64,000 nucleotides of DNA from Cristatella mucedo (taxonomy: Eukaryota; Bryozoa; Phylactolaemata; Cristatellidae): NCBI GenBank assembly GCA_009760855.2, contig WPIO01000007.1, positions 5,763,501 through 5,827,500 on the forward strand. The letters run 5' to 3'. The notes below the pieces were generated by a model. The model searched no databases. It was given only the letters and a program-made list of their open reading frames with translations, and was not told the DNA's origin. The position numbers and the translations under genes are program-made. Within the stretch, counting starts at the first letter, position 1, and the number at the start of each line of letters is the position of its first letter. Below are positions 1 to 29,569 of this stretch, in pieces.

Positions 1-234
1 AGGCACAAAAGAGGGTTGATCGCAAGAATGAGAAATCAGTTTGTAATAATAACTGAAAGCATCATTACTTTTTCTGCTATAAAAAACAAGAATATGAAGG
101 GCCTACGCATCATTTGTATGGAGACAATCAAACTAAAGAAACTGAAGAAATGCAACTTTAAAACAGCGACATTTAAATTCAATGTAGAAATAGGCTTTGA
201 TTGTTTGCCTGTACTGGACAAGAAAAGCGAAGCG

Positions 235-412
235 AATCCCTGATCATGAACACCATGGTGCACACGTTGTTCAGGTGTGGTTACAATGCTTATATGTCCT
301 GACACGGCACATTCTGCCTCTAACCATATTTGCATGCTGACCCTGTGCATGTCACCTTTAACCGTGTTATGCCTGTTATCATTGAGCATGCTACCACTAA
401 CCACTCGTTCGT
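235..412 (+). mobile_element. CR1/L2-clade LINE, 3' untranslated fragment
   Basis: Matches the region downstream of the reverse transcriptase in other copies here (compare 46540-46640): the alternating words GCATGCTGAC, CTGTGCATGTCACC and CATGCTACCACTAACCA. The RT part and the very 3' tail are missing, so it is a heavily decayed relic. Confidence 0.6.
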
Positions 413-419
413 CCACGAG

Positions 420-2075
420 ACGAAGACGCCGGAGCCTACGAGTCGTCGCTCGTCACGTGAAGAACCTCACGATTTGCTGCCACGTTTTACCCTTCTTGTT
501 CTGGAAAGAAGTACATATGTGGCGAGGCTCATCACGCTTCCTTTGCTGTCCACGAGCGCTCAGCGCTGCACGTCCGCACACGCAGTGCCGCCGCAGGAGC
601 GCAGCCGCGGGCGCGCCGCCGCAGCCGTAGCGATCGGACCACGACCGGACCGGACCGAGCGATCGGACCGCGTTTACACAAAAAAGTGCACTACACCTAG
701 GAACGAGCCCGCCGCGCCGCCCGTTGCTATCACAACGCCCTCGGTAAATTTTAGTGAACGATCGATTAAGATGCAGCATCGTCGTATTGAGTTTTTCTCC
801 GTGCTATTGGCATGCTACACACCGACGTATTTGCGGAGTCGCGGCACCGAACGCATTCTTCAGTATTAGAAAAGACGCTAGACGGTTTATGTGAATCTTT
901 TTCGGACTCGACACAGAGCTAGATTGACCAAATCAATTGGACAAAAATAAAAAGTTTAAATTGAACAAATGATCATCCCGCCTTAAAAAAAGACCTGCTG
1001 TAATTTTAGTCCGATGTTAAAGTGGTTAGCCCACCGCTGCTCTATAGCGAAGTCTACGAGCGTCGACTATTTGTATCGCCTCTGTTGTGCATTGCTTACG
1101 GACCCTCGTGGCTGCTGGTGAGATAACACTTTTCCAACTATAACGTATCTCCGTCTGTAACTCCACAAAGCCACGAAGACTATGTGGGTGCTACGCTGGA
1201 GAGTTTTGTATAGCGCGCTCAAAGCCTAAACGGCTTACGGTACGCATTCGGTAGCCAACAGACTTTATCTGATGACAGATTTCATCTCACGACGCCCGAA
1301 ACGGTAACGCCCATGCCAACATAAGTCGGTAAGTAATAAAAGCAGTAGCGGAATTCTCGTCCAATTGGTGTAGGTAATTTTACTCTGAATCTAATGTAGA
1401 CGTGCAGCATTTTATGCAACGATGCTGAATAAATGCACACGCCATGTTAGGAATGCGTCCTTAAATTGGCGCAGGAAATCTTCCCCTTGCAGCCAATGCT
1501 CTTTCCACTGAGCATTTCGGCTTACTATAAGTTATAGCCTCACCCTTATATAACTTCCTCGTCTTACAATTGCAGGCGGGAGAGACCGAACGTAGCTTCA
1601 TGCTAGATTACCTCAATTGCTTGAAACAACTAAATGATTGGATGACAGCGGTTTTGTAGTGGCTTGCATCCTTGCTTTTTCTGCGCTACGGAGAAAAGCT
1701 AATATCGAGAGATCCTGCAAACAGGTGGCCCTGTCTTCATTTGTGCTTTTGCAGGGAAGTATAAGGATGATACCTGTGTACTTTAAATGCTCGTCTAAGA
1801 ATGACATCTTGCATCTTATTAAACCTTGATTATTTATTGTTTGCTCTGAAGCGATTTCTTAAGTGCCTGCATAAAGATTTCTTTCTCTTCCGGCATTATA
1901 CAAATGACATGTTATTAGCAGTGTTATCGTTTCGTAGCACGCACAGTATCCTCACCAAATTTAGCCAAAAATAATCAAACATTACATGCAAGCTGCGATT
2001 CCGAGTAGTTGATAAGCACTTTCCCCTGTATTTTATTGTACCCAGGCTAGATTCGGTTGGCTGAGACCGGACGGC
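420..2075. other. No gene recognised
   Basis: Holds a GC-rich stretch (about 430-760) followed by AT-rich DNA. Several open frames exist but none shows a domain, consistent codon bias or convincing splice sites. No repeat family of this window was recognised here. Confidence 0.4.
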
Positions 2076-2769
2076 TGTAATGAGGGTAAGGGTCACCGGC
2101 TAAGCCGGAGTCGGACGTACGGCATGGCCGGATGTGCGGTGACGTGAGGTCACCGGGGCTCTAGGGTAGGAGAAGCTGGCCGAGTAAGTCGTGGTGTTGG
2201 AGGCTCCCAGTCTCGCCGAGTTATGCACCTTGATGGTTGCAGGCGTGCTCCGGCGATGCGGCCACGCACGCAAGGCGACGAGTACCCAAGGCCCGAGCGT
2301 AGCTGGATAGCACGCTCGTTGTTGAGACTTGTATATTCCGCGTTCCCCGTGTTGCGTGTTCGTGACCTCCCTTCCGTATGTTGGCGTCTTTCGGTGGAAG
2401 CTCTCGACTGTGGTGGTTGTCGACTCGGACTAGCCAAGCAGTTACTCAGCCAGCCGGGTCTTGGACGACGTACGCTCGTACTGTTGGATTCGGAGTCGGT
2501 ACAACGACAGGACTGCGGAAGCCGACTGACTAACACGTTTGTTCGCGCTTGCTGCGTCGTCTTGCGCCCCTATAGTGTGCTTTGTTTAGGACCCTCCCTG
2601 TAGATTTGCTTAGTTCCCCTGCTGTTGTTGGCGCATACGTCATTATAAAGAGGTTTAACCTGACGGCCGCTCGTCTTACCCTGGTTCAGCGGCATGGCGA
2701 GCGGCAGCGTGGCCGGAGTGTAGCGGAGTTCGGCGGGAACTAGCCTTTGACCTCCGGAGCTCGGTTACA
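2076..2769 (+). other. GC-rich block, possible solo LTR
   Basis: Begins TGTAATGAGG and ends GGTTACA, so it has the TG...CA ends and short inverted termini (TGTAA/TTACA) of a long terminal repeat, with a TATA-like CATTATAAAG at about 2640. The 5-bp flanks (ACGGC and TTATT) do not match, no primer-binding site follows, and there is no second copy in the window. It could equally be unique GC-rich sequence. Confidence 0.2.
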
Positions 2770-2999
2770 TTATTAAAGATACCTTGCCAATTTGGCTCTC
2801 ACTTTAGTCCCAGGATAAAGCAGCCAGGAATGACAGTGTTGAGCGCTTAGATCACCTGGTGACTAGTTGTCGTTAGTACTTGTTGGGCGCCTGTTTAGCA
2901 GCCAAAACAACTGACTTGGTGGATGTTCTAGACATTCCTACCGAGAAGGGTACTAGAGGTCTTTAGCGATTCCCACTCCGCCATCCCCGGACGTTGCTA

Positions 3000-3800
3000 T
3001 ACTGAAGGCGACGCGGAATTAATGAAGTCCGGCGCCGGCTTCTTGCGGACTTGCTTCTTCCGGCGGACGTCTTCTTTGCGTCTCTCTAGGCAACGCTTTG
3101 TCCGCTGCGGAGGCTGATCGAGAAGCAGCCTGCGTCCGTCGAAGGTGCGCCGACCCCCCCCCCGCCGCTAGGCCTCTCGGGCCTTTCCGTAGAGATATCC
3201 CGCCGCTCCTTTGCAAAGATTGTAGTCTCGTCAGGAAACGCTCTCCAAGTGTGTTATGTTTGTGCGGGCAGTCGTTCACGGATCAAGACGTCTCAGGCAG
3301 ATGCCGTGTATTAAAGGAAACGTGGGACCGGGCCGCACGATCGGCACGCAAGCCTGGAAGCAGCTGCTGCAAGTGGGTCCGCTGTTCTCGCCTCAGCGGC
3401 TTCTGTCGGGGTAGTCCGCTCTCGAGGTAGAGCAGACCCAACAAATTGTGTATTCAGCATTCTCCGGCGGCGAAGACGAGCTCTTCATCTTGTCAATAGA
3501 AAATGGCAATCGATATCATTTTTGGCGGGCGCCTTCGAATCTCTTTCCCAAAGGAGCGCCGCTCAGAAACCTCGGTAGACCCACTCGTCGGCAGAGAAAT
3601 TCGAACCGCCATCCGCGGAATTCGTCAGCAGCTCGCGAAAGGTACCCCGCTCGGCAGGATTCACCAGTCCCGCCTAAAAAGAATCGCCATCCTCCTTTGC
3701 AAATTTAAAATAACGGGAGCCGATTCAGAGCATGCATGGCCGACGGCGCCACTCTCTAGCGTTTCTCTATTTTTTGGCCAAAATAAGAAGTGAAAGCGTT
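3000..3800 (+). other. GC-rich stretch with overlapping open frames, unrecognised
   Basis: Two overlapping + frames (3098-3430, Arg/Cys-rich; 3503-3793, with the word RLRISFPKERRSETSVDP) look denser in sense codons than their surroundings. No splice sites join them, no domain is recognisable, and no catalytic motif is seen. They could be remains of a retroelement gag-type gene or of a host exon; I cannot decide. Confidence 0.2.
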
Positions 3801-4252
3801 AGCCTCCTCTGAACAAACACGTTGACGCAGGGACTCTCGCAGGATGCATCGATGATTTCGCTGGTTACGTCGCGCGCCATGCCTTTTCAAAGCATTGTAG
3901 CGGGGGTGCCCAAAATGGCTCGCACGATCGGCCTTTGTCTTGGCTCAGTCTCGGCCGAGAATTAGGGGCGTGCTAAACTTCCCAGCCTTCGTTCAGTCTC
4001 CCATAAACAATCATTCCAGGTAAACTTAAAAAAGGAAGACCGAATAGGACAGAAGTAAGACTCACCACGCTAACCCAGCTCGAGTCTCTGCCCGCATTCA
4101 GTCTTGGCGCCCTTGCACCAAGACTGGAGCAAAACTGAAGCAAGACGGACTTTGTACTCAAGGCTTAACCGGCGCTTTGGCATCTAGGACGAGGCAGTCG
4201 ACCGCAGCAGTTGACGTCGGTTAGACCTGACAATAGAGCGATTATTATGCAG

Positions 4253-4274
4253 CGAGAGAGAGAGAGAGAGAGAG
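4253..4274. repeat. (GA)n microsatellite
   Basis: About ten uninterrupted GA units, roughly 190 bp upstream of the start codon of the three-exon gene at 4462. Confidence 0.9.
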
Positions 4275-4407
4275 TCAGCACACTGGCGGCCTCATACTTT
4301 TATCCACAGTGCTTCCAAGAGGGAGTGAACGGGAACTGAGTGGGCGCGGTTTTAGTTGGACTGCCTGGCCCCGTACACTCAGCCGGCTTTGGCTTCATCG
4401 CCGGATG

Positions 4408-4415
4408 TGACGTCA
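4408..4415 (+). promoter_or_regulatory. CRE-like palindrome TGACGTCA
   Basis: Perfect TGACGTCA 46 bp upstream of the proposed ATG at 4462, a position normal for a proximal promoter or early 5' UTR element. CREB/CREM/ATF factors bind this octamer. Function is inferred from sequence only; an 8-bp match can occur by chance. Confidence 0.4.
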
Positions 4416-4461
4416 CGTAGCGCAGCAACCATATGCACCAGGCCTGCTGCGGGCGCAGAAA

Positions 4462-5244
4462 ATGACGGCTTCTATCACACCGTCGCCGTACGCCAAGTGG
4501 ACAGATCTGCCAGCAAATTATGGGAGAAATCTATCGGCATTTCCTCTGGCAAGACCAAGTGGTCCTTCGTAAGCGATTGGCGCAAGGAAATCGTACGTTT
4601 ATTTTTGCCTCCGTGCTGCTACTTCGTTTAGTAGACTTTGTTACGAACGACTTGCATGTATCCACGTTACAGATTGAGCCTTAACTACAGGGAATACAAT
4701 CAGTCGCGGCCTGTATGTTCTAGCTATCAGGTGAGACTCTCATCCAGTACCGTACCATGTCCCTTCTGGCGGTATGCCGAAGCCAGTCATGCTATCCCAC
4801 TTGTCACCTGGCTTGGCTTTGCTTTAGACATGGTGGAGCAAGTATCACGTGGAGAATCCGAGCTACATAGCAGCAGATATGAAAGGAAAGTATGGGCCCC
4901 AAAAGCATACCCAGTGGCCATTCGAGACAGAATCGGAGTCAGGCAAATATCATACTGATCCATCTTTTCGCGTGCAGTATACGAAGCCCAACCCGCTCGA
5001 CTCGTACCACAGAGGCCTCAAGCCTGTAGCGGAGGCTAAGAGGTCAAGGGCTGAATACAGCCTCTACGGCGAGAACAACATCTATGCAAATCCCTATCTG
5101 TATCCCTACTCTAATGTGATGACCGGCTCGGGTTATCGGCGACCTGTGTATTCCGTGTATGGACCGATGCTTAAGAATCAGTACCACGGAATAAACTGGC
5201 AACACAACCGCCACGGAAATATGAACTTCGATGACCATTACTAG
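4462..5244 (+). CDS. Three-exon gene, unrecognised Tyr/Asn-rich protein, 193 aa
   Basis: Exons 4462-4568, 4673-4730 and 4828-5244 join in frame. Donors are C|GTAAGC and CAG|GTGAGA, acceptors TTACAG and TTTAG, and introns are 104 and 97 nt. The first junction is inside a codon (phase 2), the second between codons. The start has A at -3. The protein opens MTASITPSPYAKW, carries TWWSKYHVENPSY at residues 56-68, is rich in Tyr, Asn, His and Pro, and ends NMNFDDHY. There is no signal peptide, membrane segment or coiled coil. An AATAAA follows 51 nt after the stop. Neighbours are decayed L2 pieces, so the gene stands alone. I do not recognise the family. The small size and Tyr/Asn/Pro-rich composition recall axonemal microtubule inner proteins, but that is only a resemblance. 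The gene structure is well supported; the function is unknown. Confidence 0.8.
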
Positions 5245-5295
5245 ACTTCAATCACGACCGCATTTCTTGCTCATTTATTTTTTGTCAATAACGCG

Positions 5296-5301
5296 AATAA
5301 A
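5296..5301 (+). terminator. Poly(A) signal AATAAA of the 193-aa gene
   Basis: Canonical hexamer 51 nt downstream of the TAG stop at 5242-5244, in AT-rich sequence; the expected position for the 3' end of the three-exon transcript. Confidence 0.7.
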
Positions 5302-5367
5302 TTGCCACATATGACCTTTAACTGATTCTTGCAGTGCATTTGTATGTCACAATACTTAGGTATTATT

Positions 5368-6045
5368 ACAGAGTCTGCCTACTTTCATCTAATTACCATT
5401 ACAGAAATTCAGGCCTGGTTTGACCAGGATACCATATCCAAGCTGGTCCACGCATTTGCGACATCACTTCTTTACTTCCAATACTCATTTCTCGCAAGAC
5501 TTCTGGCCTGTGCAACGGACGCTTACTCTTGGTGCAAAACTCTGCAGATATATTTTTCAATCATTAATGTTGCCATTGCCGCAGTATAATACTTCTCACG
5601 GACCTGCACTGACATCGATCATCAATCAATCGACTCCATCGACTGTCTTCGTGTCATCTACTGATTTGACTAAGTTCACAAAGAATCTGAAAGCGTAACT
5701 GTTACACACAGCCCATGCTCTGTCTGAGGGAATTTTTCTTTTGTGCGATTTGTGTCATGATACGCGATGAATCGCGACTGAGAACATTGACGTACTTTTG
5801 TGTAGCATCCTAGTGGACCTGTCTTTTTATCTGTGTGCTTCACTCACATGTGCCTGATTAATATCGAGTGCTACTATCTGGCCGTCCTACTAACAAGCGG
5901 CCGTGAGTCTCTTGCATGCTTGCCTAAGCAAGATACGTTGCTTTCCATTAACTTATTGGTTATTGCTTCTCTTGCAGTGTGTTGTAAAGCGTCTGAACAG
6001 AGATTGTGGTAAGGTGCTAAACGTCGACTCATTAACGTTATTATC
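5368..6045 (+). mobile_element. CR1/L2-clade LINE, degenerate RT C-terminus to 3' tail
   Basis: Opens with the decayed equivalent of the 'tactttcagctt...aaaattcgggc' stretch that follows the RT palm in other copies, runs through the 'gtccacgcatttgcgacatc' block, and ends in a 3' tail (GTAAAGCGTCTGAACAGAGATTG...). Many frameshifts; no intact ORF. Confidence 0.6.
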
Positions 6046-6290
6046 CATCCAAACTACTTCCTAATTAGGCCAGATGTCATATCGCCAGCTCTTCCAAACT
6101 AAGTCGTTTAGCTGTACCTCTCATCAACCGAAAATCCTCTGGAGACCATGCCCTTAGTTCGTATGCTCCCAAACCTTGGAACTCAATAGCGACAGACGGC
6201 ACATCCACTGACTTGACATTTATAAAAAAGCTAAAAAGCTACCTGCTCTTTGCAGGATTTCTACATCTGTGTGCATTATCCTTAATGGGC
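6046..6290 (+). mobile_element. CR1/L2-clade LINE, second degenerate fragment
   Basis: Matches the 'ggagaccgtgcatttagttcgtatgctcccaaagcc' block and the Lys-rich end (ACATTTATAAAAAAGCTAAA) of L2. Because it repeats a region already present in the preceding fragment, it is a separate insertion. Confidence 0.5.
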
Positions 6291-6749
6291 TTATGCATGC
6301 GGAATTTGCGTATGGAAAGCGCTAATGCCAATAACGCGATATAGCGGCTTCTCACTTGATTGAATGGTTAGTTGTAGTAGGCGTAGATTAATGCTCTCCC
6401 AACAGCATATATGCGGTAGCAGGTTGAACAACAAAACTCGCTCACAACGACGTTTATTTTCGCAGGTGCCCACACCGCTCCCGAAACGCAGCCGTTCTCC
6501 CCTACGCCGGGGCGTCCCAACTCGCCTTCGCTTTCTCTCCCAGCCACAGCCCATTCCCGTGGGTTAGCAGGAGGACAAAGCCGGCCTGCGTCCAAGCCAC
6601 AGCCTCCAGACCAGAGCTGAGCACTGGCTCGTCCCTAGGTCACATCTGCCTGTTGTTCGATCTTTGGTTGGTGGATGACACTACCGATCAGCCTGCACCG
6701 GCCAAGTGCTGGCGTGCCCAGTGATCAAGAATCGTGCACATACACAGAA

Positions 6750-7785
6750 AAACAAATCGCAGTATGCAAAATGACAGCAAGCATATTATGGTTAGAGGTG
6801 ATATGCTCAGAGAAAGCAGGCAAATATGGTTGGTGGCAGCATACACAGTATCAGCAAGCATTGGCGGACTAAGGACGAATCGCATGGACCCACTAAATGC
6901 TATAATAAATAGATTTTTTATTTTTAAATTTTTTTTAGCTTCTCTTTTAATGTCGTCAAGTCAGAGAATGTTGTGACGCAAGTCAGAAGCAAGTTCCAGG
7001 CTTTGGGAGTATACGAAATAAAGGTACGGTCACCATAGGATTTGAGCTTCATGCGAGATGTAGATAACCGTTAGATCCAGAAAAGCAGGTGATATGTTGT
7101 AGCCTGGTGGGAGTGGAGAACTGATAGACGTAGGATTAATCCCAAGAATGAAGGGACCTAAAAGTGTGTGAAAGAGCCTTAAAGTCAATGAACTGCTTGA
7201 CTGGGAGCCAGTAAAAGTCGGCGAGAAGTGGTGTGATTTGGAAACTGCGACGCTCACGACATACAAACCTAGCTGCAGAATTTCCCATCAACTGTAGGCG
7301 CCTGATTGCACAAGCTGGTAGACCTGCAAGCAGTGCATTGCAGAAGTCGAGACGCGATGTAACAAATACATGAACCAATTTAGATGTGGCATCCCTGTCT
7401 AAGCAAGCGCAAATTTTAATAATGTTATGCTCCTTAAAGTAGGCAGACTTGACTGAGGAGTTGATGTAGTCTTCTAATGAAAGGTCGCTTTGAACAGGAC
7501 ACCTATATTTCGTGCTGATTCAACAGGAAATTTGCTGGTAGAACCGATTTTGAGCGTTAGCCTTTCCAGTTTCTGAATCACATTTGATTTTTATCCTTAT
7601 TTAATTTAAGAAAGTTGGCTCCCATCCATGTGCGGACATCATCAATATATGCAGCAAGGGAGTTGAGAGAGAGAATTTGACGTGCTGGAGAGCTGGGAGA
7701 AATGAAAGCAAAGGTACAACTGAGTACATCTGCATAGCAGTGAAAGCCTAGGTTGAGCCCAGCAATCGCATCGAAGAGAAAGAGA

Positions 7786-7870
<85 letters not shown>

Positions 7871-8390
7871 TGCGAATCGTGAGAAGAACCAGACCAAGCA
7901 CAGAATCCTGACGTACCACATATTTCAGTGGTTCCTTGGATGATCTTTGTCCATTCACATCAATACCCTGGAGTGTCCCACTGAAATATGACTTAAACCA
8001 TTGTTGCGTCGTGCCAGTGATACCAAGGCGAGATGAGAGGTGCTCGAGAAGAACTTGGTGATCGATTATATCAAAAGCTGCCGAAAGATTGAGAAAACAG
8101 AAACCGAGACTCTACCTAAGTCTGCATTCCTAAGAAGGTCGTTATGCAACCGAAGCAATGCTGACTCTGTGGAGGGATTAGCTCAAACACCAGACTGGAA
8201 CTTACTAGCAAGGTTTGAAGTTTCAATGTATGAGTTCAGCTGGTCTGCCACGACTCATTCCAGTGTCTTTAACAGGAATGGTAAAGGGGCAACTGGGCGA
8301 AAATTGAGTAATCAAGTTCTTCCTCTTGGTCTAGTGTTGTTCTTAGCGAAAGCATGTATTTCAATTTCCGACAGCAAATATTTTGCTGAC
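6750..8390 (-). mobile_element. CR1/L2-clade LINE, 1.6 kb antisense RT-containing copy
   Basis: Read on the - strand this carries, in element order, the palm A region (about 8030-8090), the PQGSV-type region (7880-7960), the YADD-box neighbourhood (around 7735), then the conserved [20 protein letters not shown] block (about 7320-7380) and the 3' UTR near 6750. Frames are broken, and a long (GA)n tract sits between the PQGSV and YADD parts. It is non-functional. It resembles the copy at 43951-46765. Confidence 0.8.
7774..7868. repeat. (GA)n microsatellite inside L2
   Basis: More than 40 GA units in a coding part of the antisense L2 copy. The tract arose or expanded after insertion and disrupts the RT frame. 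Confidence 0.95.
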
Positions 8391-8399
8391 GGTCACTCT

Positions 8400-9000
8400 C
8401 AGTCGCCGTCCTCGGACGAGCTGTATGAGCCCAGCAAATGAGACTACTCAAAAATGATTTCCATCCTTGCAAACCCTTAGGGTAACGTACTTGCTGTCTA
8501 GGCTAGCGGGCTTGTTCTCAGCTTGTGCGCTAAGTCGGTTGCATTGACGGCAGTTTGAAATCAACCTGCTTGTCCGGAAACTTGCCCAGGCACCACTTTT
8601 TGGGCAACCGATATCGTACCAAGATACTAAGCCATGATTTGAAAAAAGTCTTTCGCTGAGGGCGATTTCTTTGTTCAATTTATCGTGTAGTCTTGACTGC
8701 ATCTTCGTTGGACGACCCGTGCAAATCGTCGCTCCATTTACGGCTGCAGAGCGAGGACCTCGCATCGACTGGTCCTAGGGAACTAAATTAGGCGAGCAAT
8801 AAATTCAATTCCCCCAATTTCCCTGTCCTTCAACATGCATGGAAATCACTGTGGGACAGTTCTCAATTACTCCGCCTTAGTTCGGTGTCACATCGCTTCG
8901 AGATTTATTTGCACGTGCAATACAATCAACTGCGTATCTGTTGACGTAGAAAATTTACCTTGCGATATTAAGCCAAGCAAATCGCAGCTGATGAATCTGA
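8400..9000. other. No gene recognised
   Basis: Unique-looking sequence between two L2 fragments. Open frames on both strands (for example 8448-8765 -) have no recognisable domain or splice borders. Confidence 0.3.
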
Positions 9001-9004
9001 TGAA

Positions 9005-9472
9005 TCATCTGATGATCCCTCACCAGGCCAAGCATCGTACCACCCGCTTTTCGGAATCCAACAGTCTACCAATACCTCGTACAAACCTCAAATCCTTTGG
9101 AGACCGTGCATTTAGTTCGCATGCTCCCAAAGCCTTGAACTCACTCCCTACTTCCGTCACAACATCCCCTGACTTAACCACATTTAAAAAGAATGTAAAC
9201 AACCTATTTAGGACAGCATTTAGTGAGTCCCTGTGATTCGTCCTTCACGTGCTTATGCGTGGTGACACTGCATGCTGCCACTAACCACATTTGCATGCTG
9301 AGCCTGTGCATGTCACCCCTAACCATGTTATTTATGTTGTTTATCAAGCGTGATATTACTCACAATTCAATTGCATTTCTCTTAGCAGCAAATGTAAAGC
9401 GCCTAGAAAGAGATTGAGTTCTCTGAGGGTGCTTTATCAAGTGTATTATTATTATAATTATTATCATTATGA
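9005..9472 (+). mobile_element. CR1/L2-clade LINE, 3' end with intact tail
   Basis: Starts within the 'catcaccaggccaagcatcg' block and runs to the tail AAAGCGCCTAGAAAGAGATT...GCGCTTTATCAAGTG followed by degenerate (ATT)n. It is close to the copies at 39668, 46310 and 51140, so it is among the younger 5'-truncated insertions. Confidence 0.85.
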
Positions 9473-9574
9473 AACTTGCCAGAAAAAGGGCTGCTTAACA
9501 TTTTTCGGTGATTAGTGGGCACTACCTAAGTCAAGGTTACGCCCTCTTAAAGAACTCCCAGCTGTGCCCATTAG

Positions 9575-9735
9575 CTGATTTTAACAGCCTCATTTGTATA
9601 GCGTCAGCAGAGCCTAAACGGTGGTCAGCACCGCTTGCAGTTGCCAATAAAGGATCGCCCACTGCAGGGTTCGAGCCCACGACCTCGGTCATGGAGAGCG
9701 AATACCTTACCTCATTGGCTATCGCGGCCCAATAA
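9575..9735 (-). mobile_element. SINE family 1 (tRNA-derived), antisense
   Basis: On the - strand it has a tRNA-like head with B box GGGTTCGAGCCC-type sequence (plus-strand 'gggttcgagcccacgacctcgg'), the body 'ggatcgcccactgcag' / 'caccgcttgcag' and the 3' end AATCAGC after a GAGGCTGTT-like word. It matches the copies at 16520, 26688, 35632 and 61555. Confidence 0.8.
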
Positions 9736-9739
9736 TCAT

Positions 9740-10480
9740 GGCCAAGACCCTAACAAATACAGACGACAGCAAGATCGAAGTTTGCCCACTTCTGCGGATA
9801 TTCCGGACATGCCAACATAGTCTATGGGTATTAATAGCAATGCTTGTCAGCTTGGGGGGACTCTTCTTCTCAAATCTAAACCTATCAATCTTTTTGGGAT
9901 TTTTTTCACTCTCCAAGTTAATGAGGCCCACGCCATAGCGAGCAAGCATTTGACCTATCACTAGGTCGCTCGCCATATGACACACCCCACAACTGTAGCT
10001 TGTAATAAATTAACGAAAGCCCTAACCTGAAGATAAAAGAAAGCAAATGCCTCACCCTAATCACATCAGCTAGGACTCCGACGTTCTTTAACATTAGGAA
10101 GCCGTCTTTGAGAAGAAGGCAAGAGTGTTCAAGTCACGAAGTCTCATAATGCAAGCTATTTTCAAAAGTAAATCCAGCCGGGAACTCCTGCCCTTCTCAC
10201 CGACTAGGGCAGAATCCTTGCTACAAGTTTCACTATAGCAAAACCCAGTGTTCTGTCAGTCATCACGATTTCTCGGCAACTGCTTCAAGTCGCAGCCTTT
10301 TTGCTTGATGGCCTGTGCAACTAGTCATCGTACTCCAAAGACAGACAACAAGATACAAGTGCAGGTCCAACAGGCTTGTAAGTGCACTCTAAAAGCTTCT
10401 ACTCGTGGACCTTCAACAGCCATTTTAGTCTCCCCCTCTCTCGGTATGTTCCATGCATATGGAATATTGTTGCTTTAATT
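9740..10480. other. No gene recognised
   Basis: AT-rich DNA between a SINE and the Cys-rich ORF; nothing recognisable on either strand. Confidence 0.3.
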
Positions 10481-10487
10481 TCGCTCT

Positions 10488-10754
10488 TCAAAAACCAACT
10501 GCTCTAACGAGTAAGATAGCAGGACTCATAGTTTGGTCGCCAGTGTCCATGATTCGCAGCACGTGAACGCCTTCGACTTCAAGGTCACGGTTGTAGTATG
10601 CACTGCTGCAGGCCTGACATAGGGGACACAGATGCCGGTGCGACATGCCACGGCTATGACAAATAACGCATAGCTTAGTTTTTAAGTCACATCTCAGATT
10701 GTGTCGAGTTTGTTTAATCGGTGCATTGACACGACTCTCGGGTTCAGAGACCAA
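10488..10754 (-). CDS. Cys/His-rich ORF, possible exon or zinc-ribbon relic
   Basis: An 88-codon frame (no ATG at its start) contains C29-x2-C32, H39-x-H41, C43-x2-C46 and x2-C49: the string CVICHSRGMSHRHLCPLCQAC. This spacing could bind two zinc ions. The frame continues with an acidic/aliphatic tail to a TGA. No splice acceptor with a polypyrimidine tract precedes it. It lies 0.65 kb beyond the PRR11-like stop on the same strand. Cys-rich ends like this occur in some cut-and-paste transposases (piggyBac type) and in host zinc-finger proteins; neither is shown here. Confidence 0.3.
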   Translation of the reverse strand: MVSEPESRVNAPIKQTRHNLRCDLKTKLCVICHSRGMSHRHLCPLCQACSSAYYNRDLEVEGVHVLRIMDTGDQTMSPAILLVRAVGF

Positions 10755-10779
10755 GGATCGAATGCCAGATGCACGCCAT

Positions 10780-11400
10780 GCCTATTTTGTTCTCGTACTT
10801 CGATTTCCCTCAAGGAGTTAGAGCTATTTACATTCGGCTCGTAGTTCAGTTCTATATAATAATCCAAATAATTTGGCATTAAAGAGATCGGTAGATTTAC
10901 ACTAAAATTTCATGCATCAGCTGTTGAAGTGGATAATAATGATACTATCAGAGAGAGAGATGCATGCTCGATTGCTAATGGCACAGAGTGCACTGGCATA
11001 TAGTAGAGTGAACTCGTGGTAGCATAACGGCTCTATTTAACCATTAACATCGTGATAGCAATAAGCACGTTCATTGAGCATGTGCACCACACGATGAGCA
11101 GTTTACATAATAGCATGAACGTGCTGCCTGAGCGTAACATCAATCTCCTCTAGCCGATGTGGTGGATACCAGAACATACAGATATGACTGTATCCCAATA
11201 AGCTTAAACAATTTGTTTGCTGGCAGCCATGCAACTGAGCAACAGACAACTGATGCAGGATAGGGAAGACTGTTCAAGCCGATCACTGATAGATTGGAGC
11301 AATAAATAATTGGCAAACAATGTAAACAAGGCCGATCCGATGCAGCAGAACCTGCGAATAAGCTCTCTATCTTTGCTGAACGCTGCCAGGCTGGCCAGTC
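10780..11400. other. Presumed 3' flank of the PRR11-like gene
   Basis: AT-rich sequence downstream of the last PRR11-like exon. I could not find a convincing AATAAA on the - strand within the first 120 nt, so the transcript end is unplaced. Confidence 0.3.
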
Positions 11401-11401
11401 A

Positions 11402-29565
<18,164 letters not shown>

Positions 29566-29569
29566 AACC

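Noticed and set aside
2076-2769. Definite LTR retrotransposon with gag at 3.0-3.8 kb
   Set aside because: No target duplication, no primer-binding site, no second LTR, no protease or RT; kept only as a low-confidence possibility.
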